Below are positions 53,344 through 61,369 of a stretch of 64,000 bases of DNA, piece by piece. The position numbers were made by a program, and so were the translations under genes. This DNA is from Asticcacaulis sp. UBA2476 (GTDB taxonomy: Bacteria; Pseudomonadota; Alphaproteobacteria; Caulobacterales; Caulobacteraceae), in the NCBI GenBank assembly GCA_002342035.1, contig DDPE01000038.1, forward strand, positions 174,867 to 238,866. The letters run 5' to 3'. Each line of letters opens with the position of its first letter. Position 1 is the first letter of the stretch. The notes below the pieces were generated by a model that was not told the origin of the DNA, did no database searches, and saw only the letters and a list, made by a program, of their open reading frames with translations.

Positions 53344-53422
53344 TTGCAACAAACTAATTTACAACTCGATTATTTTCGAATTATCAATTAGACCATATTT
53401 AGCGGTGACTCTGGGGGAATTT

Positions 53423-53821
53423 ATGCAAGGGACGGTTCTAAAGTTTCAACCTGAAACTAACACCGGTTTGATTAGCGGCCATGACGGTATACGTTATCAA
53501 TTCACTAGGCTTGAGTGGACATCTACCACTGAACCTAGAGAGGGCCAGGCTGTAGATTTTGAAATTGATGATAAGAACGCCAAACAAATTATCGTCTTAA
53601 AAAGAGCGAAATCTGGTAAATCTAAATCTAAAACCACTGCGATTATCTTAGCCTTGCTGCTAGGCGGCTTAGGTGCTCATAAATTTTACCTAGGAAAACC
53701 CCTGCTTGGAATTGTGTACATACTTTTTTGCTGGACGTTCATTCCTGCGATCATCGCGTTTATTGAACTCATCATATACGCATGCACAAGTGACGATGAC
53801 TTTGAAGCTAAATATAGCTGA
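53423..53821 (+). CDS. OB-fold (cold-shock-like) / TM2-domain membrane protein
   Basis: A 132-residue two-part protein. Residues 1-62 resemble a cold-shock or OB fold (MQGTVLKFQPETNTGLISG, then REGQAVDFEID). Residues 70-120 are a TM2 domain: TTAIILALLLGGLGAHKFYLG, the typical G-x-H-x-F-Y-L-G turn, and a second helix. The start at 53423 is set by GGGGGA; the frame extends upstream to 53273. Codons and base content are clearly AT-richer than neighbours, suggesting acquisition from elsewhere. Function unknown. Confidence 0.85.
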   Translation: MQGTVLKFQPETNTGLISGHDGIRYQFTRLEWTSTTEPREGQAVDFEIDDKNAKQIIVLKRAKSGKSKSKTTAIILALLLGGLGAHKFYLGKPLLGIVYILFCWTFIPAIIAFIELIIYACTSDDDFEAKYS

Positions 53822-53827
53822 TTAATT

Positions 53828-54811
53828 TTAGGAGATTTCATCCAAATACCCCTTAGTCTGATCCAACAGATTCTCCTTCAGCGCCGCGCGGCGGGCGATA
53901 AGGTCGGGGCTGCCGGCGTCGTAATCGGCCATCAGAGCGCGGACAAAATCGCCCGACTGCACATCTTTGAGCACCCCCTGCATAGCCGCTTTTGAGGCGT
54001 CACCGATGACCCGCGGGCCGGTAAGATAGGCGCCATATTCCGCCGTGTTCGATATCTTCTCAAACCCACCCGACATGCCGCGCTCAAACAACAGATCAAC
54101 GACCAGCTTCAACTCATAGCAGGTTTCAAACCACGCCACCTCGGCCGGATAACCCGCGTCCACCAAGGTCTGAAACGCCGTCGATACCAGTTCGCGCGCG
54201 CCGCCGCACAGCACGACCTGCTCCCCGAACAAATCGCTTTCACATTCGTCCTTAAAGGTCGTTTCCAGTATGCCCTTGCGCCCGCACCCAAGGGCCGCGG
54301 CGTAAGACAGCCCGATCGTTTTGGCGCTGCCGGTGGCGTCATTATGCACGCCGAACAGGCAAAACACCCCCTGCCCCTCCACGTAAATGTCGCGGATGCG
54401 CGGCCCGATACCCTTGGGCGAGACCAGAATGACATCGACATCGGCAGGGGGTGTCACCAGCCCGAAATTGACCGATAACCCATGCGCGAAAATCAGGGCC
54501 TGCCCGGCGCTCAAATTCGGCGCAATCTCATCCCGGAACAGGGATTGGTGGGCTTCGTCGGAGGTCAAAACCACAATAACCTCAGCCCATTTCACGCCGT
54601 CCGCCACCGTCACCACCTCAAAACCATCGGCGGCCGCCTTGGCGCGGGTCGCCGAGCCAGCTTTCAGCGCCATACGGATATCGGTAACGCCAGAATCGCG
54701 GGCATTGAGCGCGTGGGTCCGCCCCTGCGAGCCATAGCCGATGATCAGCACCCGCTTGTTCTGGATGACGCTCAGGTCACAGTCACGGTCATGGTATACG
54801 GGTAAAGGCAT
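53828..54811 (-). CDS. ilvC: Ketol-acid reductoisomerase, divergent class I
   Basis: A 327-residue KARI of branched-chain amino acid synthesis, converting acetolactate to dihydroxyisovalerate with NAD(P)H and Mg2+. The nucleotide loop is GYGSQG (25-30). Catalytic and metal residues all appear present: His110 in FAHGLSV, Asp193/Glu197 in DLFGEQ, Glu229, Glu233, Ser254 in ISNTAEYG. Unusual: SPKGIGPRIR replaces the common PKGPGH-x-VR, and the tail is short and atypical (ends GYLDEIS). It may be a second, divergent copy. I use the ATG at 54811. Confidence 0.9.
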   Translation of the reverse strand: MPLPVYHDRDCDLSVIQNKRVLIIGYGSQGRTHALNARDSGVTDIRMALKAGSATRAKAAADGFEVVTVADGVKWAEVIVVLTSDEAHQSLFRDEIAPNLSAGQALIFAHGLSVNFGLVTPPADVDVILVSPKGIGPRIRDIYVEGQGVFCLFGVHNDATGSAKTIGLSYAAALGCGRKGILETTFKDECESDLFGEQVVLCGGARELVSTAFQTLVDAGYPAEVAWFETCYELKLVVDLLFERGMSGGFEKISNTAEYGAYLTGPRVIGDASKAAMQGVLKDVQSGDFVRALMADYDAGSPDLIARRAALKENLLDQTKGYLDEIS

Positions 54812-54868
54812 AGGACGCACTCTCAAAAGAATCGTTCAAACTGACGCCTGTTTAAGCTAGAAACAGTG

Positions 54869-54918
54869 ACCCCTCCACCACTTCGTGGTCCCCCTCCCCA
54901 TCTGCGATGGGGCGGAGA
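54869..54918. repeat. Palindromic intergenic element, copy 6
   Basis: CCCCATC (54896-54902) and GATGGGG (54906-54912) with TGC loop, preceded by ACCAC/GTGGT. It supplies a false ATG (54907) upstream of thyA. Confidence 0.82.
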
Positions 54919-54939
54919 GTAGCATCGCACGGAATATAT

Positions 54940-55746
54940 ATGTCAGATCACCCCGAATATCAGTATCTCACCCTGCTGCGTGAGATTTTGGAAACCGGCA
55001 CCAAGCGCGAAGACCGCACCGGCACCGGCACGCTGGGGCTGTTTGGGCGCCAAATCCGCTTTGACCTGTCGAAGGGCTTTCCGCTGCTGACCACCAAAAA
55101 GGTACACTTCAAGTCGGTGGCGGTGGAGTTGCTGTGGTTCCTGCGCGGCGGTACCAATATCAAATACCTAAAAGATAACGGGGTCTCGATCTGGGATGAG
55201 TGGGCCGATGACAACGGCGATCTGGGCCCCGTCTATGGCAAGCAGTGGCGGTCATGGGCGGCCCCCGATGGCCGCGTGATCGACCAGATGGCCAATCTGG
55301 TTGAGAACCTCAAGGTCAATCCCTACTCCCGCCGCCATGTCATTTCAGCCTGGAACCCGGCGGAGGTTGAGGACATGGCCCTGCCGCCGTGCCACTGCCT
55401 CTTCCAGTTTTTCGTCGCTGATGGCAAATTGTCGTGCCAGCTTTATCAGCGTTCCGCCGATGTATTCTTGGGCGTGCCGTTCAATATCGCCTCCTATGCC
55501 TTGCTGACTCATATGGTCGCGCAGGCCGTCGGGCTTGAGGTCGGTGATTTTGTCCATGCGTTCGGCGATGTCCATCTGTACCTGAACCACGTCGAGCAGG
55601 CCAAGATCCAGCTTGAGCGCGCGCCGTTTGCCTTCCCGACACTAAAACTGGCTGAGGGCCGCGACCTGTTTGGGTTTGAGTACGCTGATATCGGATTAGA
55701 AAACTATCAGTCCCACGGTGCGTTGAAAGCGCCGGTGGCGGTTTAA
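54940..55746 (+). CDS. thyA: Thymidylate synthase
   Basis: A 268-residue enzyme converting dUMP to dTMP with methylene-tetrahydrofolate. Catalytic Cys151 lies in PPCHCLFQF; TGTGTLGLFGRQ and the YQRSADVFLGVPFNIASYA stretch (in the middle third) are the family's. An earlier in-frame ATG at 54907 is within the palindromic element, so I use the ATG at 54940 (ACGGAAT upstream). folA follows, sharing the folate cycle. Confidence 0.98.
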   Translation: MSDHPEYQYLTLLREILETGTKREDRTGTGTLGLFGRQIRFDLSKGFPLLTTKKVHFKSVAVELLWFLRGGTNIKYLKDNGVSIWDEWADDNGDLGPVYGKQWRSWAAPDGRVIDQMANLVENLKVNPYSRRHVISAWNPAEVEDMALPPCHCLFQFFVADGKLSCQLYQRSADVFLGVPFNIASYALLTHMVAQAVGLEVGDFVHAFGDVHLYLNHVEQAKIQLERAPFAFPTLKLAEGRDLFGFEYADIGLENYQSHGALKAPVAV

Positions 55747-55756
55747 CCCTTAAGAA

Positions 55757-55871
55757 CCTCCCCTGATGCAGGGGAGGGTGGATGCGAAGCAGACGGGTGG
55801 GGTTAAAAATTCGTGGCATTGCCCCTCCCACCGCTACGCGGTCCCCCCTCCCCGTAAACGGGGCGGGAGAG
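55757..55871. repeat. Palindromic intergenic element, copy 7 (two units)
   Basis: Unit one: CCTCCCCTG (55757-55765) and CAGGGGAGG (55769-55777), perfect 9-bp stem. Unit two: ACCGC/GCGGT dyad, then CCCCG (55850-55854) and CGGGG (55859-55863). It fills most of the thyA-folA spacer. Confidence 0.87.
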
Positions 55872-55876
55872 TATGA

Positions 55877-56389
55877 ATGAAACCCAAACTATCCCTCGTC
55901 GTCGCCATGAGCGAAAACCGCGTCATCGGGCGTGAGAACACGCTGCCGTGGCACCTCAAATCCGACCTTAAGCTGTTCAAGGCCATCACCCAGTTCAAGC
56001 CGATCATTATGGGCTCGAACACCTGGGACAGCCTGCCGCGTAAGCCCTTGCCGGGACGCCTGAACCTTGTCCTTAGCCGCGATATATTATTCGAGGCGGA
56101 GGGCGGCGTGATCTGCACCACCCTGTTTGAAGCCATCGAAATCGCCCGCGAACATGCCAAGGACGATGGTGCTGATGAAATCTGTATCATCGGCGGGGCC
56201 AATGTCTATGAGCAGACGATTGAGAAAGCCGACCGGCTCTATGTCACCGAAGTCCACGTCTGGCTGGAAGGTGATGCGCACTTCCCCGAAATCGACCCCG
56301 CGAGGTGGAAAGAGGTATCCTCAGTGTTCCATCAGGCGGGCGAAGGTGACGATTATGACTTCACCACGCGGGTCTATGAGCGGATATAA
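55877..56389 (+). CDS. folA: Dihydrofolate reductase
   Basis: A 170-residue NADPH-dependent reductase that regenerates tetrahydrofolate after ThyA. Signatures: SLVVAMSENRVIGRENTLPWHL at the N-terminus (shortened here to VIGRENTLPWHL for the motif), with the catalytic acidic residue in SDLKLFK, IIMGSNTWDSLP and GGANVYEQ. ATG at 55877, GGGAG immediately upstream from the palindromic element. Works with thyA 130 bp upstream. Confidence 0.97.
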   Translation: MKPKLSLVVAMSENRVIGRENTLPWHLKSDLKLFKAITQFKPIIMGSNTWDSLPRKPLPGRLNLVLSRDILFEAEGGVICTTLFEAIEIAREHAKDDGADEICIIGGANVYEQTIEKADRLYVTEVHVWLEGDAHFPEIDPARWKEVSSVFHQAGEGDDYDFTTRVYERI

Positions 56390-56446
56390 GCGCTTTCCGA
56401 AAAGTGTGATGCGGTTTTCGGAATTAAAAGCGCGCAAAAATTAACA

Positions 56447-57700
56447 CTAAAACCCTAAGCCCTGCTTGAGCATATCGCCCATGATCCCGCCTTTTTTCTT
56501 CTTCTGGCCCGGCTTTGGCTCATCCTCCTCAGCCGCGCCCATCATATCGCCCATATCCTGCCCCAGCAGACCGCTGGTTGAGGATTTATAGCGCACCTTA
56601 GTCGTCCACTGGATATTCCAAGCCACCTTTGGGTCTTCGGGGCGCGGCGGATAGCTGAAATTGGCCTCCCCACCATAAGCGGTGATCGTATAAAGCCCCT
56701 GCGGTGCGGCTTTGATCGCCTCTGATGGCACGGCGCAGGTGGTGGTCGCGGCCGGCATCAGCACCTTTTGCGTCAGCAGCCGCGTCACATCCGACGGCGT
56801 CAGATATTCCGGCCCCATGGCCATCCAGCCATTCTGAATCTCGCTGGAGCTCCAGAACACAACGGTCGCCCCCCTACCCTCATCGCCGGAACCGCCAATG
56901 AAGTGGGCCAGTTGCCCCTTGGCACCCGTTACGGGCCGCCAGCCCAATTGCACCGCCCCCGACGGCAGCGGCGCGTTCTGCGTCACCTGCACAGGCGGCA
57001 TGAAATCCTGCGCCTGAGACAGGGTGAAATTGATATCGGGTGTGAAATTGCCCTTGATAGTATGCGCGCCGACCAGACTGTCGCCAGTTGTAAAGCTGCG
57101 TGTATCCTTGGCGTTTGGCCATTCGCCGTAAGAGGCCGACGCCGATGGTCGCGGCGGTTTGGCGGTATCGAGCGTGATCGATTTCGACAGCGCCGCCAAG
57201 CTATCCATGCGCGCCTTGGGGTCGGTGAGTTTGGACAGGTCTATTTCAACCGGCTGGCCGGGACGGGCTTTTTCCCCGCAGCCCCAAAAGATCAATATCT
57301 TGCCCTTGGGCGGTTCATAGTCGGTCTGTTCACCCGGCTCATAGTCCGTCGCCTGACCGGCTTTGGGCGGGGTATAAAGCAGCGGCAAAATCTTGCCACC
57401 ATCAAGGCCCGCGGGCGGGGTATGGGTAGCTGAGGTCGCCCCCGCCACCTTTTGCGAGGACCCCAGACCAAGCCGCAGACTATGGCTAGCACTATCGCCG
57501 CCGCGCATCATGTTCATCATGTCGCGCATGGACGGCTTACCTGATGCCATGCCGCCAAAGCCGCTCTTGGTCGAGGCCCCGATCCAGTATTGCGCTACCG
57601 GCCCGGTCACGACCTGCTTGGTTTGCGCCGTAGAATGCGGGACCGCACCCAAAAGACCGGCGCCCGCCATTAGGGCCGCGCCTGTGTAAAATCTGTTCAT
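56447..57700 (-). CDS. Exported protein, unknown
   Basis: A 417-residue protein with a signal peptide (MNRFYTGAALMAGAGLLGAV start, cleavage probably near residue 25). The mature part has no membrane helix; it contains a Met/Gly-rich segment (RDMMNMMRGG), a YTPP-x-A-x-x-x-YEP stretch with repeated TDYEP, and a middle region with conserved-looking WGCGEKARPGQP. Its last 40 residues are acidic, then lysine-rich (PKPGQKKKKGG), then GDMLKQGLGF. No known family recognised. Confidence 0.75.
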   Translation of the reverse strand: MNRFYTGAALMAGAGLLGAVPHSTAQTKQVVTGPVAQYWIGASTKSGFGGMASGKPSMRDMMNMMRGGDSASHSLRLGLGSSQKVAGATSATHTPPAGLDGGKILPLLYTPPKAGQATDYEPGEQTDYEPPKGKILIFWGCGEKARPGQPVEIDLSKLTDPKARMDSLAALSKSITLDTAKPPRPSASASYGEWPNAKDTRSFTTGDSLVGAHTIKGNFTPDINFTLSQAQDFMPPVQVTQNAPLPSGAVQLGWRPVTGAKGQLAHFIGGSGDEGRGATVVFWSSSEIQNGWMAMGPEYLTPSDVTRLLTQKVLMPAATTTCAVPSEAIKAAPQGLYTITAYGGEANFSYPPRPEDPKVAWNIQWTTKVRYKSSTSGLLGQDMGDMMGAAEEDEPKPGQKKKKGGIMGDMLKQGLGF

Positions 57701-57795
57701 AAAGAAAACCCCTTCTGGACTGCGAAAGACGAATTACGCTTTTTCCGCAGTCTAGCAGGGGCAAGCGGGCTTACAATACCCGCGTTACGTGAAAT

Positions 57796-58890
57796 TTATG
57801 TAAGGTTTGCCAGCAATGACCGGTCAAAGGATTTTAAGGTGTCCGTCTCACCCGTGCGGATTTTGTCCACCCATTCCGGGTCCGACAGGATGGCGCGACC
57901 GACCGCGACCAGATCAAAATCACCGCGATCGAGACGTTCCAGCAGCTTATCCAATGAGGCCGGATTAGACACTTCGCCGCCAAAACCGGCGATGAACTCA
58001 CCCGTCAGGCCAACCGATCCGACCGTGATGGTCGGCTTACCCGTGATCTTTTTGGCCCAGCCGGCAAAATTGAGGTCAGAGCCGTCGAACTCAGGCTCCC
58101 AGAACCGGCGCTGTGAGGCGTGGATAACATCGGCACCCGCATCGACTAACGGGGTCAGCCATTGTTCCATTTCTGCCGGCGTGGCCGCGACCTTGGCGTC
58201 ATAGGCATTGGGTTTGAACTGCGACAGGCGGATAATGATCGGGAAGTCGGGCCCAACTGCAGCGCGGGCGGCCTTGATGACCTCAGCCGCAAAGCGTGTG
58301 CGCTCGCCCACCGTCGCCCCGCCCCACTGGTCGTCGCGCTTATTTGAACCGGCAAAGAAAAACTCGTCGATCAGGTAGCCGTGTGCGCCGTGCAGCTCAA
58401 TGGCGTCAAAGCCAATGCCCTTGGCTGAAGCGGCGGCGCGTCCAAAGGCGGCAATGGTGTCAGCGATATCGGTTTCCGTCATCGGTTGGCCGACCGGTGT
58501 GCCATCGGGGGCGATACCGGACGGGCTGTCCATCGGGGTCGGCTTCCAGGCCGGATCGTTGCCATAAATGGCCCCGGTATGCCAGATTTGCGGCGCGATC
58601 AGCCCGCCTTCGGCGTGCACACTGTCGACCACCTTGCGCCAGCCATCCAGGGCCGCGCCGTAAAAATTGGGGATGCCTTCTTCGTTCTTTGAGGCTGGGC
58701 GTTCAATGACCGTGCCTTCGGTGATGATCAGACCGACATTGCCCTTGGCGCGGCGGGTATAGTAATCGGCCACATTCTGCCCCGGCGTCCCGCCCGGCGA
58801 AAACTGCCGCGTCATGGGCGCCATGACGATACGGTTTTTAAGGTCGAGGCCCTTAAAGCTATAAGGTGAAAACAGGTTGGAATGGGTCAT
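57796..58890 (-). CDS. NADH:flavin oxidoreductase (old yellow enzyme family)
   Basis: A 364-residue FMN-binding TIM-barrel enzyme that reduces activated alkenes. Visible: LFSPYSFKGLDLKNRIVMAPMTR at the start (motif IVMAPMTR), YYTRRAKGNVGLIITEGT, the substrate-binding HGAHGYLIDEFFF, and GGVS-like AVGRAILSDPEW at the C-terminus. The ATG at 58890 follows CGGAG. It stands apart from neighbours by a palindromic element. Natural substrate unknown. Confidence 0.92.
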   Translation of the reverse strand: MTHSNLFSPYSFKGLDLKNRIVMAPMTRQFSPGGTPGQNVADYYTRRAKGNVGLIITEGTVIERPASKNEEGIPNFYGAALDGWRKVVDSVHAEGGLIAPQIWHTGAIYGNDPAWKPTPMDSPSGIAPDGTPVGQPMTETDIADTIAAFGRAAASAKGIGFDAIELHGAHGYLIDEFFFAGSNKRDDQWGGATVGERTRFAAEVIKAARAAVGPDFPIIIRLSQFKPNAYDAKVAATPAEMEQWLTPLVDAGADVIHASQRRFWEPEFDGSDLNFAGWAKKITGKPTITVGSVGLTGEFIAGFGGEVSNPASLDKLLERLDRGDFDLVAVGRAILSDPEWVDKIRTGETDTLKSFDRSLLANLT

Positions 58891-58980
58891 GTGCATGCTC
58901 CGCATGAATAAGTAACTGATGCAGATTTAGTTACGATTTTGCGCTGCACAAGAACTGCTGGCGAAATTAGCGGTGGAGCC

Positions 58981-59166
58981 TTCCTCCTCCCCTGTTTACG
59001 GGGAAGGTGGCAGGGCGCGATGCGACCTGACGGAGGGGGGTTGCGCCGCTATCTTTTCTACCAACGCTCATGGTTATAACGTCTGTGCAGTGGCAATGCC
59101 TCAGCCATCCCCCTCCGTCGCGGGCTTCGCCGCGCCACCTCCCCACGCAAGCGTAGGGAGGAGAAA
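58981..59166. repeat. Palindromic intergenic element, copy 8 (full length)
   Basis: About 186 bp with outer CCTCCCC/GGGGAAGG-type dyad, inner ACGGAGGGGG against CCCCCTCCGT, and terminal CCTCCCCACGC/GCGTAGGGAGG. Same nested design as the copy at 36.7 kb with a longer centre. It separates the OYE gene from the mrp gene. Confidence 0.85.
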
Positions 59167-59213
59167 GAGAACTTATCCCCGCTATGTGCTGGGAAGGCAA
59201 AACCGAGCGCACC

Positions 59214-60320
59214 CTAACCCAGTTGCGCCATCACCGCCTGAGCAATCATCTTAAAGCGCACGGCGACATCGCCGTCAGGCTCCAGCGCCACCAGAGGCCG
59301 CGCTTCATCTGAGCCTTTGCGCAAGGCCGGATCGAGCGGCACATCCCCCAAGAATGGCACCTTAAGGTTCTGCGCCAAAATCTTGGCCCCGTCGCGCCCA
59401 AAGACATAGATGGCTTCACCCGACACCGGATTTTCCAGCCATGCCATGTTTTCAACAATGCCCAGAATCTTCACCGAAGTCTTTTCAAACAGGGTAATGG
59501 CCCGGCGCGCGTCGATCAGCGCCATTTCCTGCGGCGTCGACACCACCACCGCCCCATCGATCATGGTCTTTTGGGTCAGGGTCAGTTGCACGTCACCGGT
59601 CCCGGGCGGCATATCGACCACCAGCACATCCAGCGGTTCGGCCTCAGTCCCCCACAGGGTCTGGGTCAGCAGTTGATTAAGCGCCTGCGACGCCATCGGC
59701 CCGCGCCAGATCATCGCCTGATCGGCATCGACCAGAAACCCGACCGAATTGACTTTGAGGCCAAAGGCTTGCGGCGGGATCATCATCTTTTCCGCCCCGA
59801 ATGCCGGTGGGGTGGTCACCCCCAGCATCAGCGGGGCCGACGGCCCGTAAATATCGGCATCCAGCAACCCGACGCGCAACCCCAAGCCTTTGAGGGCCAG
59901 CGCCAGACTTAAAGCAATGGTGGATTTACCGACACCGCCCTTGCCTGATCCGACCACGATCACGCGCTTGACGTTGGCCGGACGCGATGAGGCCACGGGC
60001 GCTTTGGGGCGGTTCTGATCGGCGGCCTGCGGCGATAATTTGGCGGCTTTTGGGGCCGGTACGGGCGCCTCGGATTCTGCGGTTAATACAACTTGCGCCT
60101 TCTTTATCCCCTCAAGGCGGGCCAGAAGCCGCTCGGCTTCGGCCCGCACGGGGCCATAGAGGTTGACCTGATCGCGTGGCACCTCAAGCATAAACCCGAC
60201 CCGGTCCGGCGACAGCACCAGTCCGCGCACAAGGCCTGCTTCCGACAAACCCGCCCCGGATACCGGGTCCTTGATGGCGTTGAGCGCGCTAAGTACCTGT
60301 TCGCGGTCGGGCTGGGTCAT
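59214..60320 (-). CDS. mrp: Mrp/ApbC family iron-sulfur carrier ATPase
   Basis: A 368-residue P-loop ATPase related to MinD that delivers iron-sulfur clusters. An N-terminal MIP18-like domain (about 4-80) precedes the Walker A GSGKGGVGKST (124-134); MPPGTGDVQLT is also present. The usual C-terminal C-x-x-C pair is absent: the site reads WLENPVSGEAIYVFGRDGA. Many alphaproteobacterial members lack these cysteines too. The ATG at 60320 behind AAGGA is preferred. Confidence 0.93.
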   Translation of the reverse strand: MTQPDREQVLSALNAIKDPVSGAGLSEAGLVRGLVLSPDRVGFMLEVPRDQVNLYGPVRAEAERLLARLEGIKKAQVVLTAESEAPVPAPKAAKLSPQAADQNRPKAPVASSRPANVKRVIVVGSGKGGVGKSTIALSLALALKGLGLRVGLLDADIYGPSAPLMLGVTTPPAFGAEKMMIPPQAFGLKVNSVGFLVDADQAMIWRGPMASQALNQLLTQTLWGTEAEPLDVLVVDMPPGTGDVQLTLTQKTMIDGAVVVSTPQEMALIDARRAITLFEKTSVKILGIVENMAWLENPVSGEAIYVFGRDGAKILAQNLKVPFLGDVPLDPALRKGSDEARPLVALEPDGDVAVRFKMIAQAVMAQLG

Positions 60321-60402
60321 GAGATCATCCTTCACAGTATAGGTGAGCGATTAGGCCGCTACGGCTTGTCATGCAACCCACATTGCGGCTATTCACATCA
60401 AT

Positions 60403-61284
60403 ATGTCCGCATCCCCCCCTCACCTGCTGCTTCTGGCCGGCCCGACCGCTTCGGGCAAGTCGGCTCTGGCGCTGGATTGGGCCGTCAAGACCGGCGGCAT
60501 CATTCTCAATGCTGACTCGATGCAGCTTTATGAGGATGTCCCGACGCTGACCGCCCGCCCCTCTGCCGACGATGAGGCCATAGCCCGCCATGTGCTATAT
60601 GGTCCTCTGGGGCCCGATCAGATGTGGTCGACCGGGCAATGGCTGCGCGCGGCCCAACCGTTTATTGACGCCGCCCTGCGCCGAGATACGGCCCTGTGTG
60701 TCGTCGGCGGGACGGGGCTCTATTTCTTAAGCCTTATCCGCGGTCTGGCCGAGATTCCTGAGATTGGTGATCAGGCCCGCACTCAGGCCCGTCAGACCTA
60801 TATCGACATGGGCGAAGAGGCGTTTCGCGGCCTTTTGCTATCGGTTGACCCGGAAGCCTGCGCGCGCATTCTGCCCAATGACCAGCAACGCCTGACCCGG
60901 GCCTATGAGGTCTGGCTGGAAACCGGCACACCGTTGAGCGACTGGCAAAGGACCAATGCGCCTATTTTACCGCAAGGCTCTTACCACCTTGAGGTGTTGC
61001 GGCCCGATCGCGAATGGCTGTACGCGCGTTGCGACCGCCGCTTTGATATGATGCTGGAACATGGGGCGGTTGAAGAGGTAGAGGCTCTGATGGCCAGCGG
61101 CCTCAAACCCGACTGGCCAATCATGCGGGTTTTGGGGCTTTCCGAAATAAGCGCCTGTATTCAGGGGGATATGACGCTGGAGGCCGCCCGCGCCTTGGCC
61201 CAGCAAAAGACCCGTAACTACGCCAAACGCCAGATGACCTGGTTCCGCAACCAGATGCCTTCGGTTAAGGAATTACCGCGTTAA
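60403..61284 (+). CDS. miaA: tRNA dimethylallyltransferase
   Basis: A 293-residue enzyme that isopentenylates A37 of tRNAs reading UNN codons. P-loop GPTASGKS is at 13-20, then NADSMQLY with the catalytic Asp, and GGTGLYFLSLIRGL in the middle. The C-terminal KTRNYAKRQMTWFRNQ is diagnostic. ATG at 60403, no strong ribosome site. It diverges from mrp. MiaA would also act on the tRNA-Leu(CAA) in this window, which decodes UUG. Confidence 0.97.
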   Translation: MSASPPHLLLLAGPTASGKSALALDWAVKTGGIILNADSMQLYEDVPTLTARPSADDEAIARHVLYGPLGPDQMWSTGQWLRAAQPFIDAALRRDTALCVVGGTGLYFLSLIRGLAEIPEIGDQARTQARQTYIDMGEEAFRGLLLSVDPEACARILPNDQQRLTRAYEVWLETGTPLSDWQRTNAPILPQGSYHLEVLRPDREWLYARCDRRFDMMLEHGAVEEVEALMASGLKPDWPIMRVLGLSEISACIQGDMTLEAARALAQQKTRNYAKRQMTWFRNQMPSVKELPR

Positions 61285-61369
61285 CCCTCTATCTGACTTG
61301 TGTATTTTAAAACCATAAGTATAAAATCCTTATTTAGTGCGTGGGGCACGGGCATTTCGGGAGTAGATT

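Noticed and set aside
53273..53422. 50-residue extension of the OB/TM2 protein overlapping the methyltransferase gene.
   Set aside because: It covers the 3' end of another gene in a different frame; a strong GGGGGA site precedes the ATG at 53423.
36681..59166. Reading the palindromic elements as rho-independent terminators.
   Set aside because: Most lack a T run after the stem, occur between genes of any orientation, and the full copies are nested and too long.
36681..59166. CRISPR array from repeated GC palindromes.
   Set aside because: Copies are scattered over 50 kb, differ in length and have no regular spacers or cas genes.
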